Notes under the pieces: model-generated
Seen by the model: only the letters and a program-made list of their open reading frames with translations
The model's database searches: none
Told to the model about the DNA's origin: nothing
In this document: positions 1 to 10,447 of the stretch, in pieces
Position numbering within the stretch: the first letter of the stretch is position 1
Layout of the letters: every line of letters starts with the position of its first letter
Assembly: GCF_000186865.1 (NCBI RefSeq)
Contig: NW_008705568.1
Span: 893,513-957,512 of the forward strand
DNA from: Aureococcus anophagefferens
Lineage: Eukaryota > Sar > Pelagophyceae > Pelagomonadales > Pelagomonadaceae
Length of the DNA: 64,000 bases
Direction: 5' to 3'
Program-made: the position numbers and the translations under genes

Positions 1-12
1 CGCGGCCGGGGC

Positions 13-663
13 CTAGGCCTCGATGGCGCCGGCCTCGGGCTTCTTCTCGTCCCGTCGCCGCTTGACGTCGTAGTTGAAGACGCGGGCCATGTTGACCTCG
101 ACGGTGATGATCTGGTCGCGGAGCATGTCGAGGTCCTCGTCGCAGATGTCCTTGCGGAGCTTGGCGTTCTTCAGCGACAGCGTGAGGATGTCGAGGGCCT
201 CGTCGTAGGGGTACTCGACCATGACGTTCGCGCCGAGCCAGAGGCAGACGTTGCCGGTCGGCGTGATCGTCGCGCGGCCGTAGATCATCTCGCTCAGCGA
301 GTAGTGGCTCATGAAGTCCTCCTCGGCCTCGTGCTTCGCCTTGAGGTGCTCGACGAGCTGGAGCGTCTTGGTGATCTCCGGGATCTTCTGCTTCATCGAC
401 ATCTTCGTCCGCGCCTTGTGGCCCTCGAGGATCTTGAACTTCTGGTGCAGCTCGTTGAACGCGCCGATGAGCGTCTCCACCGTGCCGTCCGTCGTCGCCG
501 CGAGCGTCGACTCGACGGAGTCGATGAACGCGACGTGGGGGATGCCGCGCGGGTTCGTGTTGCCGGACAAAATCGTCGCCATCTTCACGTCCGTGAACTG
601 GCTCGACACGTCCTCGGTCACGGCGCCCTTCTTCGCGAGCTCGCTCGCGACCTGCTCCGACAT
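13..663 (-). CDS. PFDN3: Prefoldin subunit 3 (VBP1-like)
   Basis: A 216-residue protein that matches the alpha-class prefoldin subunit 3, part of the heterohexameric cytosolic chaperone that hands nascent actin and tubulin to the TRiC/CCT chaperonin. Visible hallmarks are the N-terminal GIPHVAFIDSVEST segment, a first coiled-coil helix (about residues 50-105), the strongly conserved NVCLWLGANVMVEYPYDEA beta-hairpin near residue 145, and a second helix containing EVNMARVFNYDVKRR. The ATG chosen (MSEQVASE) gives a normal family length. It is divergently oriented to VPS35L with about 250 bp between starts. No intron is seen. Confidence 0.95.
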   Translation of the reverse strand: MSEQVASELAKKGAVTEDVSSQFTDVKMATILSGNTNPRGIPHVAFIDSVESTLAATTDGTVETLIGAFNELHQKFKILEGHKARTKMSMKQKIPEITKTLQLVEHLKAKHEAEEDFMSHYSLSEMIYGRATITPTGNVCLWLGANVMVEYPYDEALDILTLSLKNAKLRKDICDEDLDMLRDQIITVEVNMARVFNYDVKRRRDEKKPEAGAIEA

Positions 664-915
664 CCTGCCGCGCGCGCGTGGACGCGGTCGTCGCGTTCGG
701 CGCGGCGTGCGCTGCGGGCGTCGCGAGGCGGCGGCTGTGACAGGCAGCGAAGCGGCTGGAGCGAGTTTGTGGAGCACCGGAGATGCACCGGAGGCTGCCC
801 CGCAGCCAGGCACTCTCGGACGCCGCCGTCGGCCGCGGCTCCGAGCGCCGCGGGCGCCCGCCTCTCGAAAGACGCGTCGCCGAGCCCCCGCGGCGCCCCA
901 CCGAGAAAAGGAGCC

Positions 916-3900
916 ATGACGGACGTCGCCGAGTGGGTCTTCGCGACGCGGGACTACGCCGCCGAGCGGAGCCGCCTGCGGTGCCGGGGCGTCGACGCCG
1001 CCGGCGAGCACCCGCTCGTCCCGTCCCAGGCGAAGCGCAGCTCCGTCGTCAAGAAGGCGGCGCCGGACGCGAGGGACGAGCCCGCGGCGCCCGACGACCC
1101 GCTGTCCGCGATGCTCGACCCCGCGCCGCGAAAAAAGGCCTTGGTCGACGCGGCCGACGACCCGCTGTCGATGATCTCCGGCGGCGCGGCGCCGCCGCCG
1201 CCGCCCGAGCGCGCGAGCTTCCTCGCCCCCGAGGGCGGGCCCGCGTCGTCGTCCGGCGCGGAGACGGAGCGCCTCGGCTGGGCGGCCTTCAAGCAAAGCA
1301 TCACGCGCGAGTTCACCGGGTCCGGCTCCATGCGCATCGCCTTGCCGTCGACGGCCTACCCGTCGAGCGCCAAGGGCGCCAAGGACGGGCGCGACGTCAT
1401 GGACGACGGCGAGCACGAGCAGTCCATCCTCGCGCCCAAGGCCGTGGACAAGGCCGCCGCCGGGGCGGGAAACGAGCGCGACATGCCCAACTTCAAAGGC
1501 TCCGATCTCGGTCGTTTTCCCCTCGTTTCGGCTGATTTTTGGACGAGCGATCATCCCTCGGAGCGCTCTCGAAGCATGGATGCTTTGAGCGGCACGCGCG
1601 CGCGCGGAACGCCCACGTTGAAGCGACGTTGAATCACTTCTTTCCCGCCCAGGCCGCCGCGCGGCTCCAGCAGCTCGAGCAGCAGGCCGCGGGCGTCGCG
1701 AATTCGACCGTCGCGTCCATCTCCTCCGAGGAGTACGTCCAGCACCTCGAGCGGCTGCGGGCCCAGCTCAAGAAGGCCTGGGCCAACGACGAGCGCGTGC
1801 TGGCGCTGAAGATCGCCATCCAGGCCGCGAAGCTCCTCGGCGAGACGGCCGCGCCTGCTTTCTACCCGGCCATGTTCGTGCTCACGTCCGAGCTGCTCGA
1901 CCTCTTCGGCAAGCTCGTCTACGACCGCATCCGCGCCAAGGCCGACGCCGCGGCGCCGGGCCGGCGGGGCCTCGGGGCGGCCTTCGCGTCGCGCGACGTC
2001 TGCGCGGACGCCAAGGAGACGCGCCGGACCGCGTCGAGTCTTCAACCCGACTTCAATAGGAGCGTATGCACACGGCTAGGATCCGGCTCTTCCGCCAAGA
2101 ACTCGACGAGAGCCATCGATTCGTCCAAAGATGAGCCGAATCGATGCGACCGAGCTCGAGAATTTCCCAAGTTTGGCCCGGCTCACCGGTCGGTTTCCGC
2201 GCAGGTGCCGGAACTGGTTCTACAAGACCGCGTGCATCCGCGAGCTCCTGCCCCGCTTCTACGTCGAGGTCGCGCTGCTGAAATGCTACGAGTTCCTGAG
2301 CGACGGCGAGTTCCCGGCGATCCTGGGGCGTTTAGGGTCCATCGCGCGCGGCGTCGGCGACCCGCTGGTCGGGGTCTACGCGCGGTGCTACCTCGCCAAG
2401 GTCGGCGCGGACGTCGCGCCGGCCTGCAAGCCCTACGCCGTGACCATGCTCCACGACTACTTGTTCTGCTTCAAGGAGGTGCGCCGCGAGCCCTTCGCGT
2501 CGCGGCTCGCGGCGCTCGGCCTGAGCGACGGCCAGTACATCCGCCTCGGCGAGCCCGCGGTCGAGTGGGTCCTGCGGTGCATCGGCCGCGGCGCGTCCTA
2601 CGAGCACTTCGAGACCGTCGTCGCCCACTACCGCGACTACTGCAACGACGCGACGGTGCTGGCCCACATCGTCGACGCGTTCGACGCGGCGTCCGTCGCC
2701 AAGCACCCGCTCGGCGTCGTCGGCCTCGCGAAGCAGGCGGAGCCGTCGCGCGTCACGACGGTGGCGCTTTTAGGGCGCCTGGGCCGGCGCTTCGCCGAGT
2801 GCCCGCCGCCGCCGCACCAGCGCCTCGCCGTGCTGAACGAGGTCTGGAAGGTCGCGACGCGGTGCACGGAGCTCGGCGACTACGTCGCGTGCGCGACGGC
2901 GTGGCTCGACTGCCTGCTGAAGCACTACGGCGACCGCGAGGTCAAGGTGCTCTTAGGCGACGTCATCGACCACGTCGACGCGGCCATCGCCGAGGGCGTC
3001 CTCGGGCCGAACCGCGCGGGCGGCGACGGCGACGGCGCCGAGACGCGGCAGCTCGAGGATCTCGTGCAGCTGTTGATCGAGTCGTGCTCCAAGTTCGGCG
3101 GGGCGAACGTGATCCTCGCCAGCGACCACTTCCTGAAGCTCCTGGACGTCTTCCGGCCCCACCGCAAGGTCGAGATCGCCAAGGAATTGCTGGCGAACTG
3201 CGGCGGGCGGACGTCGAGGGCGGCGACCGTGTCCGACCCCGTGCTCGTGCACGCGATCCTCGAGATCGGCCGCGTCGCCCACGACGCCCTCGATTCCCTG
3301 TCGCCCGACGGCGAGCGGCGCCACGTCGCGTCGCTCGTCTGCGGCTTCGTCGACGCCGTCGACTTCGGCCGCGACGTCGAAAGGCAGCTCGGCGTCTACG
3401 TCGAGTGCCGCGCGGCGTTCCACAACCTGGACCCCGTGCTCGACAAGGTCGTTTTAGAGGCCTGCCACCTCGCCATGTGCTGCCGGAAATGGGTCGCCGG
3501 CGGCCAGCACACGGAACGGACGCTGGGCTTCGCGAAGGCGTGTCTGGCGTTCTGCCACGTCACGATCCCCTCCATCGGCCGGTCGTTCCGCCGTCTAGAT
3601 CTCCTGGAGCACTGCGGCCACGTGGCGCTCTTGAACGGCTGCCTGCCCCACGCGGACACGTTTTTCAAAGCGGCGGTGACGCACATCCCGGACGCGCCGC
3701 GCGCCGAGGCGTCGACGTACTTCGGCGTCGGCGAGGGCGACCGCGAGCCCCACACGGAGCCGCGCCTGGTCGCCTTCGTGACGAAGCTCGTCGGCGCGCT
3801 GGTGGCCGTCCCCGGCCACCCGGACCACGGGCCCTTCTACCTCGTCAAGGGGCTGCTGAACGCGCTCCCGAAATACGAGCACTGGCAGAAGCACACGGGC

Positions 3901-4332
3901 GGCCGCGCGAAGGCGACGCTCGCGCTGCTCCCGCTGCTCGCGGCCTACGCGCAGCGGCGCCTGCCCTACACGGCGCCGGGCGTCGAGGCCAACGACGTGC
4001 TCTACGGCGGCGCGCCCGAGTACCTCGCCGAGCTGCAGACCCACCTGGGCGCCGTCGTCGACGCGGCCGTCGCCGAGCTCACGGCGCTGGGCGCCGACGA
4101 CCCGGCGTCGGGCGATCCGCCGTCGCCCGCGCGGCTGTTGAAGCGCGCGGAGCTCGTGCTGGACCTCGTCAACGGCCTCGTCGCGCACGTCGTATTGGCG
4201 GACGGCGACGCGGCGAAGTTCGCGGCCCAGCTCCTCGGCCTCGCGGCGAAGCACAAGGACCACGCGAGCCTCAAGGACTACTTCCTCAACACGAAGCGCG
4301 CCCTCGACGACGCGCGGGCCACCGCGCACTAG
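916..4332 (+). CDS. VPS35L: VPS35L retriever-complex subunit (C16orf62-like), three exons
   Basis: Exons 916-1452, 1653-2020 and 2205-4332 join to 1011 codons including stop. The 1010-residue product matches VPS35L, the VPS35-like scaffold of the retriever complex that recycles endosomal cargo with the CCC complex. Diagnostic segments are the short N-terminal HPL-type region, the ALKIAIQAAKLLGET and FYPAMFVLTSELLDLFGKLVY helices, and [20 protein letters not shown], which is created exactly by splicing the second intron. The remainder is helical-repeat like. Both introns are introners: a reversed type A copy (GC-AG) and a type B copy (GC-AG). Length is close to the animal protein (about 960 residues). 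Confidence 0.93.
1453..1652 (-). mobile_element. Introner type A, copy 1 (VPS35L intron 1)
   Basis: A 200 bp intron. The 8 bp GCCGCCGC at 1453-1460 recurs at 1653-1660 directly after the AG at 1651-1652. The element lies reversed relative to the host gene and to the other type A copies taken as forward. Termini are inverted repeats (GGGCGGGAAA / TTTCCCGCCC). The 5' splice site is GC, taken from the duplicated target. Splicing is phase 0. Confidence 0.92.
2021..2204 (+). mobile_element. Introner type B, copy 1 (VPS35L intron 2)
   Basis: A 184 bp intron. The left target copy GCGCCGGA (2021-2028) and right copy GTGCCGGA (2205-2212) differ at one base, the second position of the 5' splice site (GC in the intron, GT in the exon copy). 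The core holds the type B TTCAACCCGACTTCAAT stretch and a degraded version of the CGTCCAAAAATCAGCCGAA motif. Phase 2. Confidence 0.88.
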
Positions 4333-4473
4333 TCAGGCGTCGTAGGTTTTTTTTACAGCATCTTGACGGCAAACTCGATTCAAACAAAATTGCCACAGCG
4401 AGAGGTGGCCCCCCCAGCGCTGCCGGCCGCGCCCGGCCAAGCCAAAGATCGCACCGCGCGCGCCGACGCGCCG

Positions 4474-5094
4474 ATGCCGACGACGAAGCTCGCGCGCACG
4501 TGCGCCGCCGCCGTCGCCGGCGCCGTGGCGGCGCTCCACGCCTACGCGCTCGTGAAGCGGCGGCGGCGGCGGTCGGCGCAGCGCGCGCTGGAGGCGTCGT
4601 TCCGCGTCGGCCCCGCCTGGCGCAGCGTCGCCGTGAAGCCGTCGCGCGTCGCCGGCGGCGGCGACGGCCTCTTCGCCGGGCGCGCCTTCGCGGTCGGCGA
4701 GGTCCTGGGCCACTACCGCGGCGTCGTGCTGACGCTCTCCAAGGCCGCGAAGCTCGAGAACCGCGACTACTTGATGGGCGGCTTCGGCGTCAACGCGCAC
4801 GTCGACGCGCGCGAGGCCTACGCCATGCCCGGCCGCTACGTCAACGACCACTTCGACGCGGCGATGTTGAACGCCGAGTTCCGGAAGAACAAGGCCGCGC
4901 GGTCCGCGGCGCTCGTGGCCATCAGACCCATCGCCGCGGGCGCGGAGGTCCACGCGGCCTACGGCGCGTCCTACTGGCGCGCGCGCGGCGTCGACCCGAA
5001 GACGGGCGCGAGCCTGCGGCCGCCGCCGTCCGCGCGCGACACCGCGGCGGCGCTCCTCGCGCGGTGGCGCGCCCTGCTCCGGGAGGTCTCCTAA
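4474..5094 (+). CDS. SET-domain protein with N-terminal membrane segment
   Basis: A 206-residue protein. A short hydrophobic stretch (CAAAVAGAVAALHAYALV, about residues 9-26) followed by a basic KRRRRR run suggests an N-terminal membrane anchor. The rest resembles a compact SET domain: GGDGLFAGRAFAVGEVLGHYRG near residues 65-90, PGRYVNDHF near 125 in place of the usual NH(S/A)C-type motif, and a closing AAYGASYW. SET domains transfer methyl groups from S-adenosylmethionine to lysines. Pre- and post-SET cysteine clusters are absent, so a histone target cannot be assumed. The ATG at 4474 was preferred because the frame upstream only opens with non-ATG codons. Confidence 0.75.
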   Translation: MPTTKLARTCAAAVAGAVAALHAYALVKRRRRRSAQRALEASFRVGPAWRSVAVKPSRVAGGGDGLFAGRAFAVGEVLGHYRGVVLTLSKAAKLENRDYLMGGFGVNAHVDAREAYAMPGRYVNDHFDAAMLNAEFRKNKAARSAALVAIRPIAAGAEVHAAYGASYWRARGVDPKTGASLRPPPSARDTAAALLARWRALLREVS

Positions 5095-5099
5095 AGAGT

Positions 5100-5681
5100 T
5101 TACCGCCCGAAGCCGTCGCCCTGCTTCGCGGAGGGCTTCGCGCCCTTTTTCTTCTTGTTCTTCTTCTTCGACGGCTTCCGCTGGAGCGGCTCGCCGCGCA
5201 GGTCCGTCTCCGCGGAGAGCTTCTCGCGGCGCGGCGCCTTGGAGAGGATGCCCTTCTCCTCGAGCTTCGCGTTGAGCGCGACGGCCTGCGCGTAGCCCTG
5301 CGCGTCCGCCTCCTTGTACGCGTCGTCCCAGGCCTTCTTCAGGCCCGCGAAGGGGCCCGGCGCCGGCGCCGCCTCCGCCTCGGTCCGTTTCCGCGGCTTC
5401 GCGCCGCTCGCCTGCTTGGCCTTGAGCTCCTCCCAGATCCGCAGCTGGTTCTCCTCGATGGAGCCCTTGTCGAGGCCGAAGTTCGACAGCGCTGCCCCCA
5501 CGGCGCCGAACTTCTTCTCCCGCGAGTTGGCCTCGGCCTCGACGATGCGCTCCCAGACCTCGGGCGGGCACTCCTCGGGCCGCGCGCGCGCGGTCATCGC
5601 GGCGCGCCGCACCGGCGACGGGTGCGCGACGAGCGCCGCGGCGGCGGCGCAGTGGACGAGGAGTGCGATTGTGCGGCGCAT
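5100..5681 (-). CDS. Small secreted or plastid-targeted lysine-rich protein, unknown function
   Basis: A 193-residue protein with a clear N-terminal signal sequence (TIALLVHCAAAAALVA, residues 4-19) followed by a basic, alanine-rich stretch that could serve as a transit peptide. The body contains PPEVWERIVEAEANSREKKFG and FAGLKKAWDDAYKEADAQGYA, both helical, and ends in a very basic KKKNKKKKGAKPSAKQ tail. I do not recognise a family. It converges on the SET gene, with only 5 bp between the two stop codons. Confidence 0.7.
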   Translation of the reverse strand: MRRTIALLVHCAAAAALVAHPSPVRRAAMTARARPEECPPEVWERIVEAEANSREKKFGAVGAALSNFGLDKGSIEENQLRIWEELKAKQASGAKPRKRTEAEAAPAPGPFAGLKKAWDDAYKEADAQGYAQAVALNAKLEEKGILSKAPRREKLSAETDLRGEPLQRKPSKKKNKKKKGAKPSAKQGDGFGR

Positions 5682-5928
5682 GCTTCACGAAAAAAGGCGT
5701 CACGGAAAAAGGCGTCGCAGAGCGCCGCGATGCGTACGAGGCGTTGGCGGCGTCGCTGAGCACGGCGAGACCCAGGCGCACTAGTCGACTGAGCACACGG
5801 AGAGCGGGTTCAAGCAGGCCGGTGTTGCGTCGCATGTATCTGCTCTCTCACCTAGCGCGGGCTGCCCCTCGCGCTGCTTGGTGCCCCGGGCCGCCGTCGT
5901 GCGCCGCCGAGCCGCGCCAGAAAAAACC

Positions 5929-7407
5929 ATGGCGCGCTACGACGCGAAGGCCCTCATCCTCGAGACGGGCGCGTCGACGGACCTCGGCCCCAAGGTCGCC
6001 GGCAAGCTCTGGGAGGCCGTCGTCGGCGTCCTCGAGTCGACGTTCAGCGCCGGCCGGGGCCTGAACATCCCGAACCTCGGGCGCTGGACGTTCCTGAACA
6101 ACTCGACGCGGGAGAAGGGCGCGGCGACGGGCTTGGACTCCGGGGATCTGGCGAGCCACAGCTTCAAGAGCCGCGTCTTCGTCGCGGACGACCGGTTCCT
6201 CCGCGCGCACGGCCTCGTGAACATGGCGCCGCCGGCGCGCGCGCTCCTCGCGCCCGCGACGATCCTGAACCTAGCCTCCGTCGCCTGCGGCGCGGGCCTC
6301 GACAAGGACGCCGCGCGGCAGGCGCTCGTGGCGCTCGTCCGCCACCTGGGCGCGGCGGCCGCGACCGGTAAAGGCGTCCACCTCCGGGTCGGGTCGCTGG
6401 GCACGCTCGTCGTCGAGTCGCGGGTCGTGCGCTTCCAGTTCCGCGAGTCGGCGCCGAAGCCCCACTGGTTCGAGCGGCCCGACGAGCCCGCGCGCGGGAC
6501 CCGCGCGACGATCCTCGACCACTTTCCGCTGGCGACGCCCGACGACTTCCGCACGCCGGCGACGACCGCGCGGACGTCCCGCGTCCCGACGTCGCGGTCC
6601 ATGCCGCCGAGCGCCCGGGGCTCCCAGCCGCCGACGGCGCGGGCGTCGTCCCGGCCCTTCACGGGCGCCGCGGAACCCGGCGATCCCCCGGACGCCGTCG
6701 ACTGGATTCTGACGGCGCACGGCGCGCCGCGGTCCGACCGCCCCCACTTCTCGGAGCCCGCGTCGGCGCGCGACGCTTTGATGGCGCCCATGGGCCGGTC
6801 CATGGTGCGCTCGCGGTCCCTGCCGAAGAAGACCGCGCGGTCGACGAATCTAAGGGCGCGCTACGACGCCTACGACGCGCAGCTCGCGCGGGCCAAGGAG
6901 ATGAACCGCGCCGACGACGAGCGCATCGCCGCCATCCGCGACGACGAGCGCAACCGCGAGGCCGCGCGGCGCGCGGCGAACTACGCCGCGCGGCTGGAGA
7001 ACGCGAAGGCGCTCCAGGCGCAGGGCGACCACGACCGCGCGAAACGGGCCGTCGACCGCGAGCTCCGCCGGTCGCTCAAGCACGACAACCCGAGCCGCGC
7101 CTTCCCCATCGGCGCGCCCCTGGACCTGAAGGCGGAGCGCGCGGAGCAGGAGGCGCTCGCGCTCGAACTGGGCGCGCAGTCGCGCGCGCGCCAGGACACG
7201 GAGACGGCGGCCATCGTCGCGGAGCGCGCGCGCGACTGCGACGCCCTCGCCAAGGCCCTCAAGTGCAGCACCGTGGACCGCGTCGCGCGCCACGAGCTCG
7301 AGATCCGCCAGCAGCGCGACCTCGGCCGCGACTGGCAGCGCCAGATGGACTACACGAAGGAGAAGACGGGCGTCACGAAGCTCGGCTCCCTCGTCCGCGG
7401 CCAGTAG
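5929..7407 (+). CDS. CCDC81-like protein with two HU-type domains and a coiled coil
   Basis: A 492-residue protein. Residues of about 15-70 (VAGKLWEAVVGVLESTFSAG, then LNIPNLGRWTF) and about 105-165 (ILNLASVACGAGLDKD, HLRVGSLGTLVVESR, VRFQF) match the paired HU domains at the N-terminus of CCDC81, a centrosome and cilium-associated protein family. A proline/serine-rich linker follows (residues 190-300), then a charged coiled coil from about residue 305 to the end (RADDERIAAIRDDERNREAAR). The start is the ATG preceded by AAAAAACC at 5921-5928. The architecture fits a basal-body or ciliary role, which is inferred from the family and not shown here. Confidence 0.8.
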   Translation: MARYDAKALILETGASTDLGPKVAGKLWEAVVGVLESTFSAGRGLNIPNLGRWTFLNNSTREKGAATGLDSGDLASHSFKSRVFVADDRFLRAHGLVNMAPPARALLAPATILNLASVACGAGLDKDAARQALVALVRHLGAAAATGKGVHLRVGSLGTLVVESRVVRFQFRESAPKPHWFERPDEPARGTRATILDHFPLATPDDFRTPATTARTSRVPTSRSMPPSARGSQPPTARASSRPFTGAAEPGDPPDAVDWILTAHGAPRSDRPHFSEPASARDALMAPMGRSMVRSRSLPKKTARSTNLRARYDAYDAQLARAKEMNRADDERIAAIRDDERNREAARRAANYAARLENAKALQAQGDHDRAKRAVDRELRRSLKHDNPSRAFPIGAPLDLKAERAEQEALALELGAQSRARQDTETAAIVAERARDCDALAKALKCSTVDRVARHELEIRQQRDLGRDWQRQMDYTKEKTGVTKLGSLVRGQ

Positions 7408-7466
7408 GAAAGAGGGGGGGCGTAAGAAGGGCGCGCTCGAAGCGGGGGGGCGAAGGCGCGCGCGCG

Positions 7467-10330
7467 CTAGGTGGGGCGGAGGAAGGCGGACCAGTCGCGG
7501 TAGCCGAGGAACGTCTCGATGATGGCGCCGGCCACGTGCGACGGGACCTCGTTGCGCAGGAGCACGAGGCGCGCGGTCGTGCCGGCCCGCGTCGTCTTCT
7601 CGCCGGCGCGGTAGATCTCGACGACGCCGGTGACGTCGTCGAAGGTGTCGACGTCGAAGACGCCGCCCGGGTAGACCATGCCCGCGGCGACGAGCGCGGA
7701 GCCGCAGGGGCTCCAGGCGACGTGGCTCGTCTCCTGCGACGTCGTGTCGATGGTCGCGATCGGCGCGCCGGACGCCGTGTCGAAGACGTGGATCTGCGTG
7801 ACGTAGCCGGCCTTCATCTTGCAGCGGCCGTCGCCCGCGAGCGGCGTGCTCGGCGCCTCGGCCGCGGTCGCGAGGAAGCGGCCGCAGGGCGAGAAGGCCA
7901 CGGAGCCGCCGCCGCGGTTCGACGGCACCACGCAGCGGTGGAGGCGCTTGTCCTCCGAGACCAGGTTCCGCGGCGCCTCGGCCTCGGCCTCCTCGTCGGT
8001 CTCGTCCGGGACGACGAGCTCGACCCTCCCGCGCTGCTCGGCGAGCCGAGCCGCCGCGGCGGCCCAGTCGATGTGACCCGGGTCATCGTCGTCGTCGTCG
8101 TCGTCGTCGTCGTCCGGCGAGAGCTCCGTGGGGGGCTCGTCGAGGGCGTCGTCCTCCGGGAGGTCGAGGGCCCAGATCTGGGGCCCGTTCGTCGCCGCGT
8201 GGTCGTCGGCGCGGCCGGCGCCGAAGCTCAGCCTCGCCGAGATGTCCGGCGTTCGCGCCGCGTCGACGTAGGCCGCGAAGAGGACCCCGCCGGGAGCCGC
8301 GACGGACGCGACGGCGACGACGGGCAACGTGACGGGCCGCGAAGGCAGGCGGGTCCGCCGGTTCCAGGACGGCACGACCTCGGGGACCGGTTCCGGGCCG
8401 CACCGGAAGACGCGCGCGCAGCGCCCCGTGGCCGCGCGCGTGAGGCGGACCGTGCCGTCGGCGGAGCCCGAGATCACGAACTCGCCGGAGGGGTCGAAGG
8501 CGACGGCGGCGACCTCGGCGGTGTGGCGCGTCATGGCCCATTTCATGACATAGGCCCGCTCGTCGCCGCCGTCGACGCGCCAGCAGCGCACGGTCGTGTC
8601 CTCGAAGCCGCCGACGACGAGGCTGGCCCCGTTCCACGCGAGCGCGAGCACGGCGAGCTCGCCGAACGTGAACATCTGCTGCATCATGCCTTGGTTGATC
8701 TCCGGCCGCGAGCACCGCGCCGCGACCTCGTGGGGCCGGTCGACGTCGACGACGTGGACGTTGCCCTTGACCGAGCACGCCAGGCGCCCGCCGTCGGGGG
8801 ACCAGGCGACCTCCGTCGTGTTGCGCACGTAGTCCGGCGCCGTCCGCGCGCCGTCGCCCTCGAGCTCGAGGAGCGCGACGGCGAAGGACGACATGGGCGA
8901 CCCGTGGACCGCCGCGAGGCGCCCGCCGCGCGAGAACGCGAGCCGCGTCGCCGGGAGCGGCAGGTCCACGGCGACGACGCGCTGCCAGCCGTTCGCGGCG
9001 ACGACGTCGCGCGTCGCGACGCGGCCCCACGCGTCGCCGTCGCCGCCGCCGTCGTCGTCGCCGCCGTCGTCGCCGGGCCGGCGGACGTTGGACGCGCGGA
9101 ACGACAGCGCCGTGTCGAAGCCCTCGAGCGCGACGTCGTAGCGGTCCTTCGCGGCGTCGTAGCGGGCCGCGGTGCCCGCGGTGCCGTTGATGTCCTCGCG
9201 GCTCGTGCCGCGGACGACGACGGCCTCGCCGACGAGCGCGCGCCGCGCCCCGTCGCGCGCGACGAGCGCGCCCAGCGCGACGAAGCCGCGGTCGCGCGCG
9301 AGCTTGGCGGCGCCGGCCCGGCCCTTGCGCGGGACCTTCTCCACGTTGAACATCACGGCGGGTCCCGGGAAGTCGTGCTCCACCGCCGCGTCGCAGCCCG
9401 CCTCGAGGAGCGCCACCGCGCAGTCCGATTTGCCGAAGAACGCGGCGGCCATGAGCGGCGTCATGCCGTTGTTGTTGCGCGAGTCGAGGTCCGCGCCGAG
9501 CTCGGCGAGCGCCTTGACGACGGCGGCGTGGCCCGAGGTGCACGCCATGAGCAGCGGCGACGAGCCGCCGACGGATGAGTCGTCCGTGCGGCCCTGGTCG
9601 ACGTCCGCGCCCGCGGCCGCGAGGATCTTGAGGATCTCGACGCGGCCGCACTGCGCCGCCATGTAGAGCGGGCTGCCGCCGACGCGGTTCGCGACGTCGA
9701 CGCGCGCGCCCCGCGCGAGCAGGAGCTCGACCATGGCCGTCTGGCCGGACGCGGCCGCGACGTAGAGCGACGTCTCGGCGTTGCCCATGTTGTGCCGCGG
9801 GCCGGTGACGCGGTCGACGGTCGCGCCGCCGTCGAGGAGGAGCGCGGCCTACCCGAGCGCGACGGGGTCGGATTTCTTCGCATCTTCGGGCGAAATTCGC
9901 GCGAAAAACACTCCCGTCGCTCGACGCTGAGCGCGGCCATGCGGACGTCGCCGAACTGGGCCACGCCGTAGAGCGGGTGGCAGTCCTGCGCGCTGTACTG
10001 GTCCGGGTCCGCGCCGCGCGCGAGCAGCAGCTCCGTGATCTCGGCGTGGCCCGCGCTCGTCGCGGCCTCGAGGAGGGGCACGCGCCAGGGGCCCACGATC
10101 GCCGCGGGCACCTGTCACTCGTAGAGCGCGTGGACGTCGAGGCCCGCGTCGAGGCGCGCGCGCAGGGCCGCGACGTCGCCGCGCAGGCAGTCCTTGACCG
10201 GGCCCTCGGGCTGCGGGTGCCGGATCGACGTGGCGTGCACCCGCGCCATCATGGCGTCCTGCTTGCCCATCATGCCCTCCATCATGTCGTCGCCCATCAT
10301 CCCCTGCATGCCCTCCAATCCAGCCCCCAT
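7467..10330 (-). CDS. Ankyrin-repeat plus WD40/beta-propeller protein with in-frame TGA
   Basis: Exons 10330-9938 and 9848-7467 (minus strand) join to 925 codons. The N-terminal third carries ankyrin repeats (PLLEAATSAGHAEITELLLARGADPD, SLYVAAASGQTAMVELLLARGARVD, SPLLMACTSGHAAVVKALAELGADLD); the C-terminal two thirds read as beta-propeller blades (EVAWSPDGGRLACS, AVAFDPSGEFVISGSADGTVRL, SVAFSPCGRFLATAA, HVAWSPCGSALVAAG). The start is placed at ATG 10330 (MGAGLEGMQGM, methionine-rich). A TGA at 10115-10117 interrupts an otherwise continuous frame between DVHALYE and QVPAAIVGPW, inside the first ankyrin unit. It may be a sequencing error, a nonsense mutation or selenocysteine. An 89 bp type C introner separates the exons. 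Partners are unknown. Confidence 0.8.
9849..9937 (-). mobile_element. Introner type C, copy 1 (ankyrin-WD40 gene)
   Basis: An 89 bp intron on the minus strand. Target copies GCCGCGCT flank it exactly (complement at 9930-9937 and 9841-9848). It starts GC and ends TAG. The element body is nearly identical to the type C copy at 62430-62518 on the other side of the window, including GGAGTGTTTTT and GAAGAAATCCGACCCCGTCGC. Phase 0. Confidence 0.92.
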
Positions 10331-10447
10331 GGCGAAGGCCACTTGCCGAGGCCGAGATTCGTACGAGTCCCAGACCTCGACCAGATCGAGAAGCGCGGCT
10401 TCGACGAGGTCAAGTTGACATCAACTTACCCCACGCGGAGCCGACAT

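Noticed and set aside
13..1554. 513-codon minus-strand frame running through prefoldin 3, the spacer and the first introner
   Set aside because: Only the last 216 codons match prefoldin; the upstream part is the antisense of VPS35L plus introner and begins in the repeat itself.
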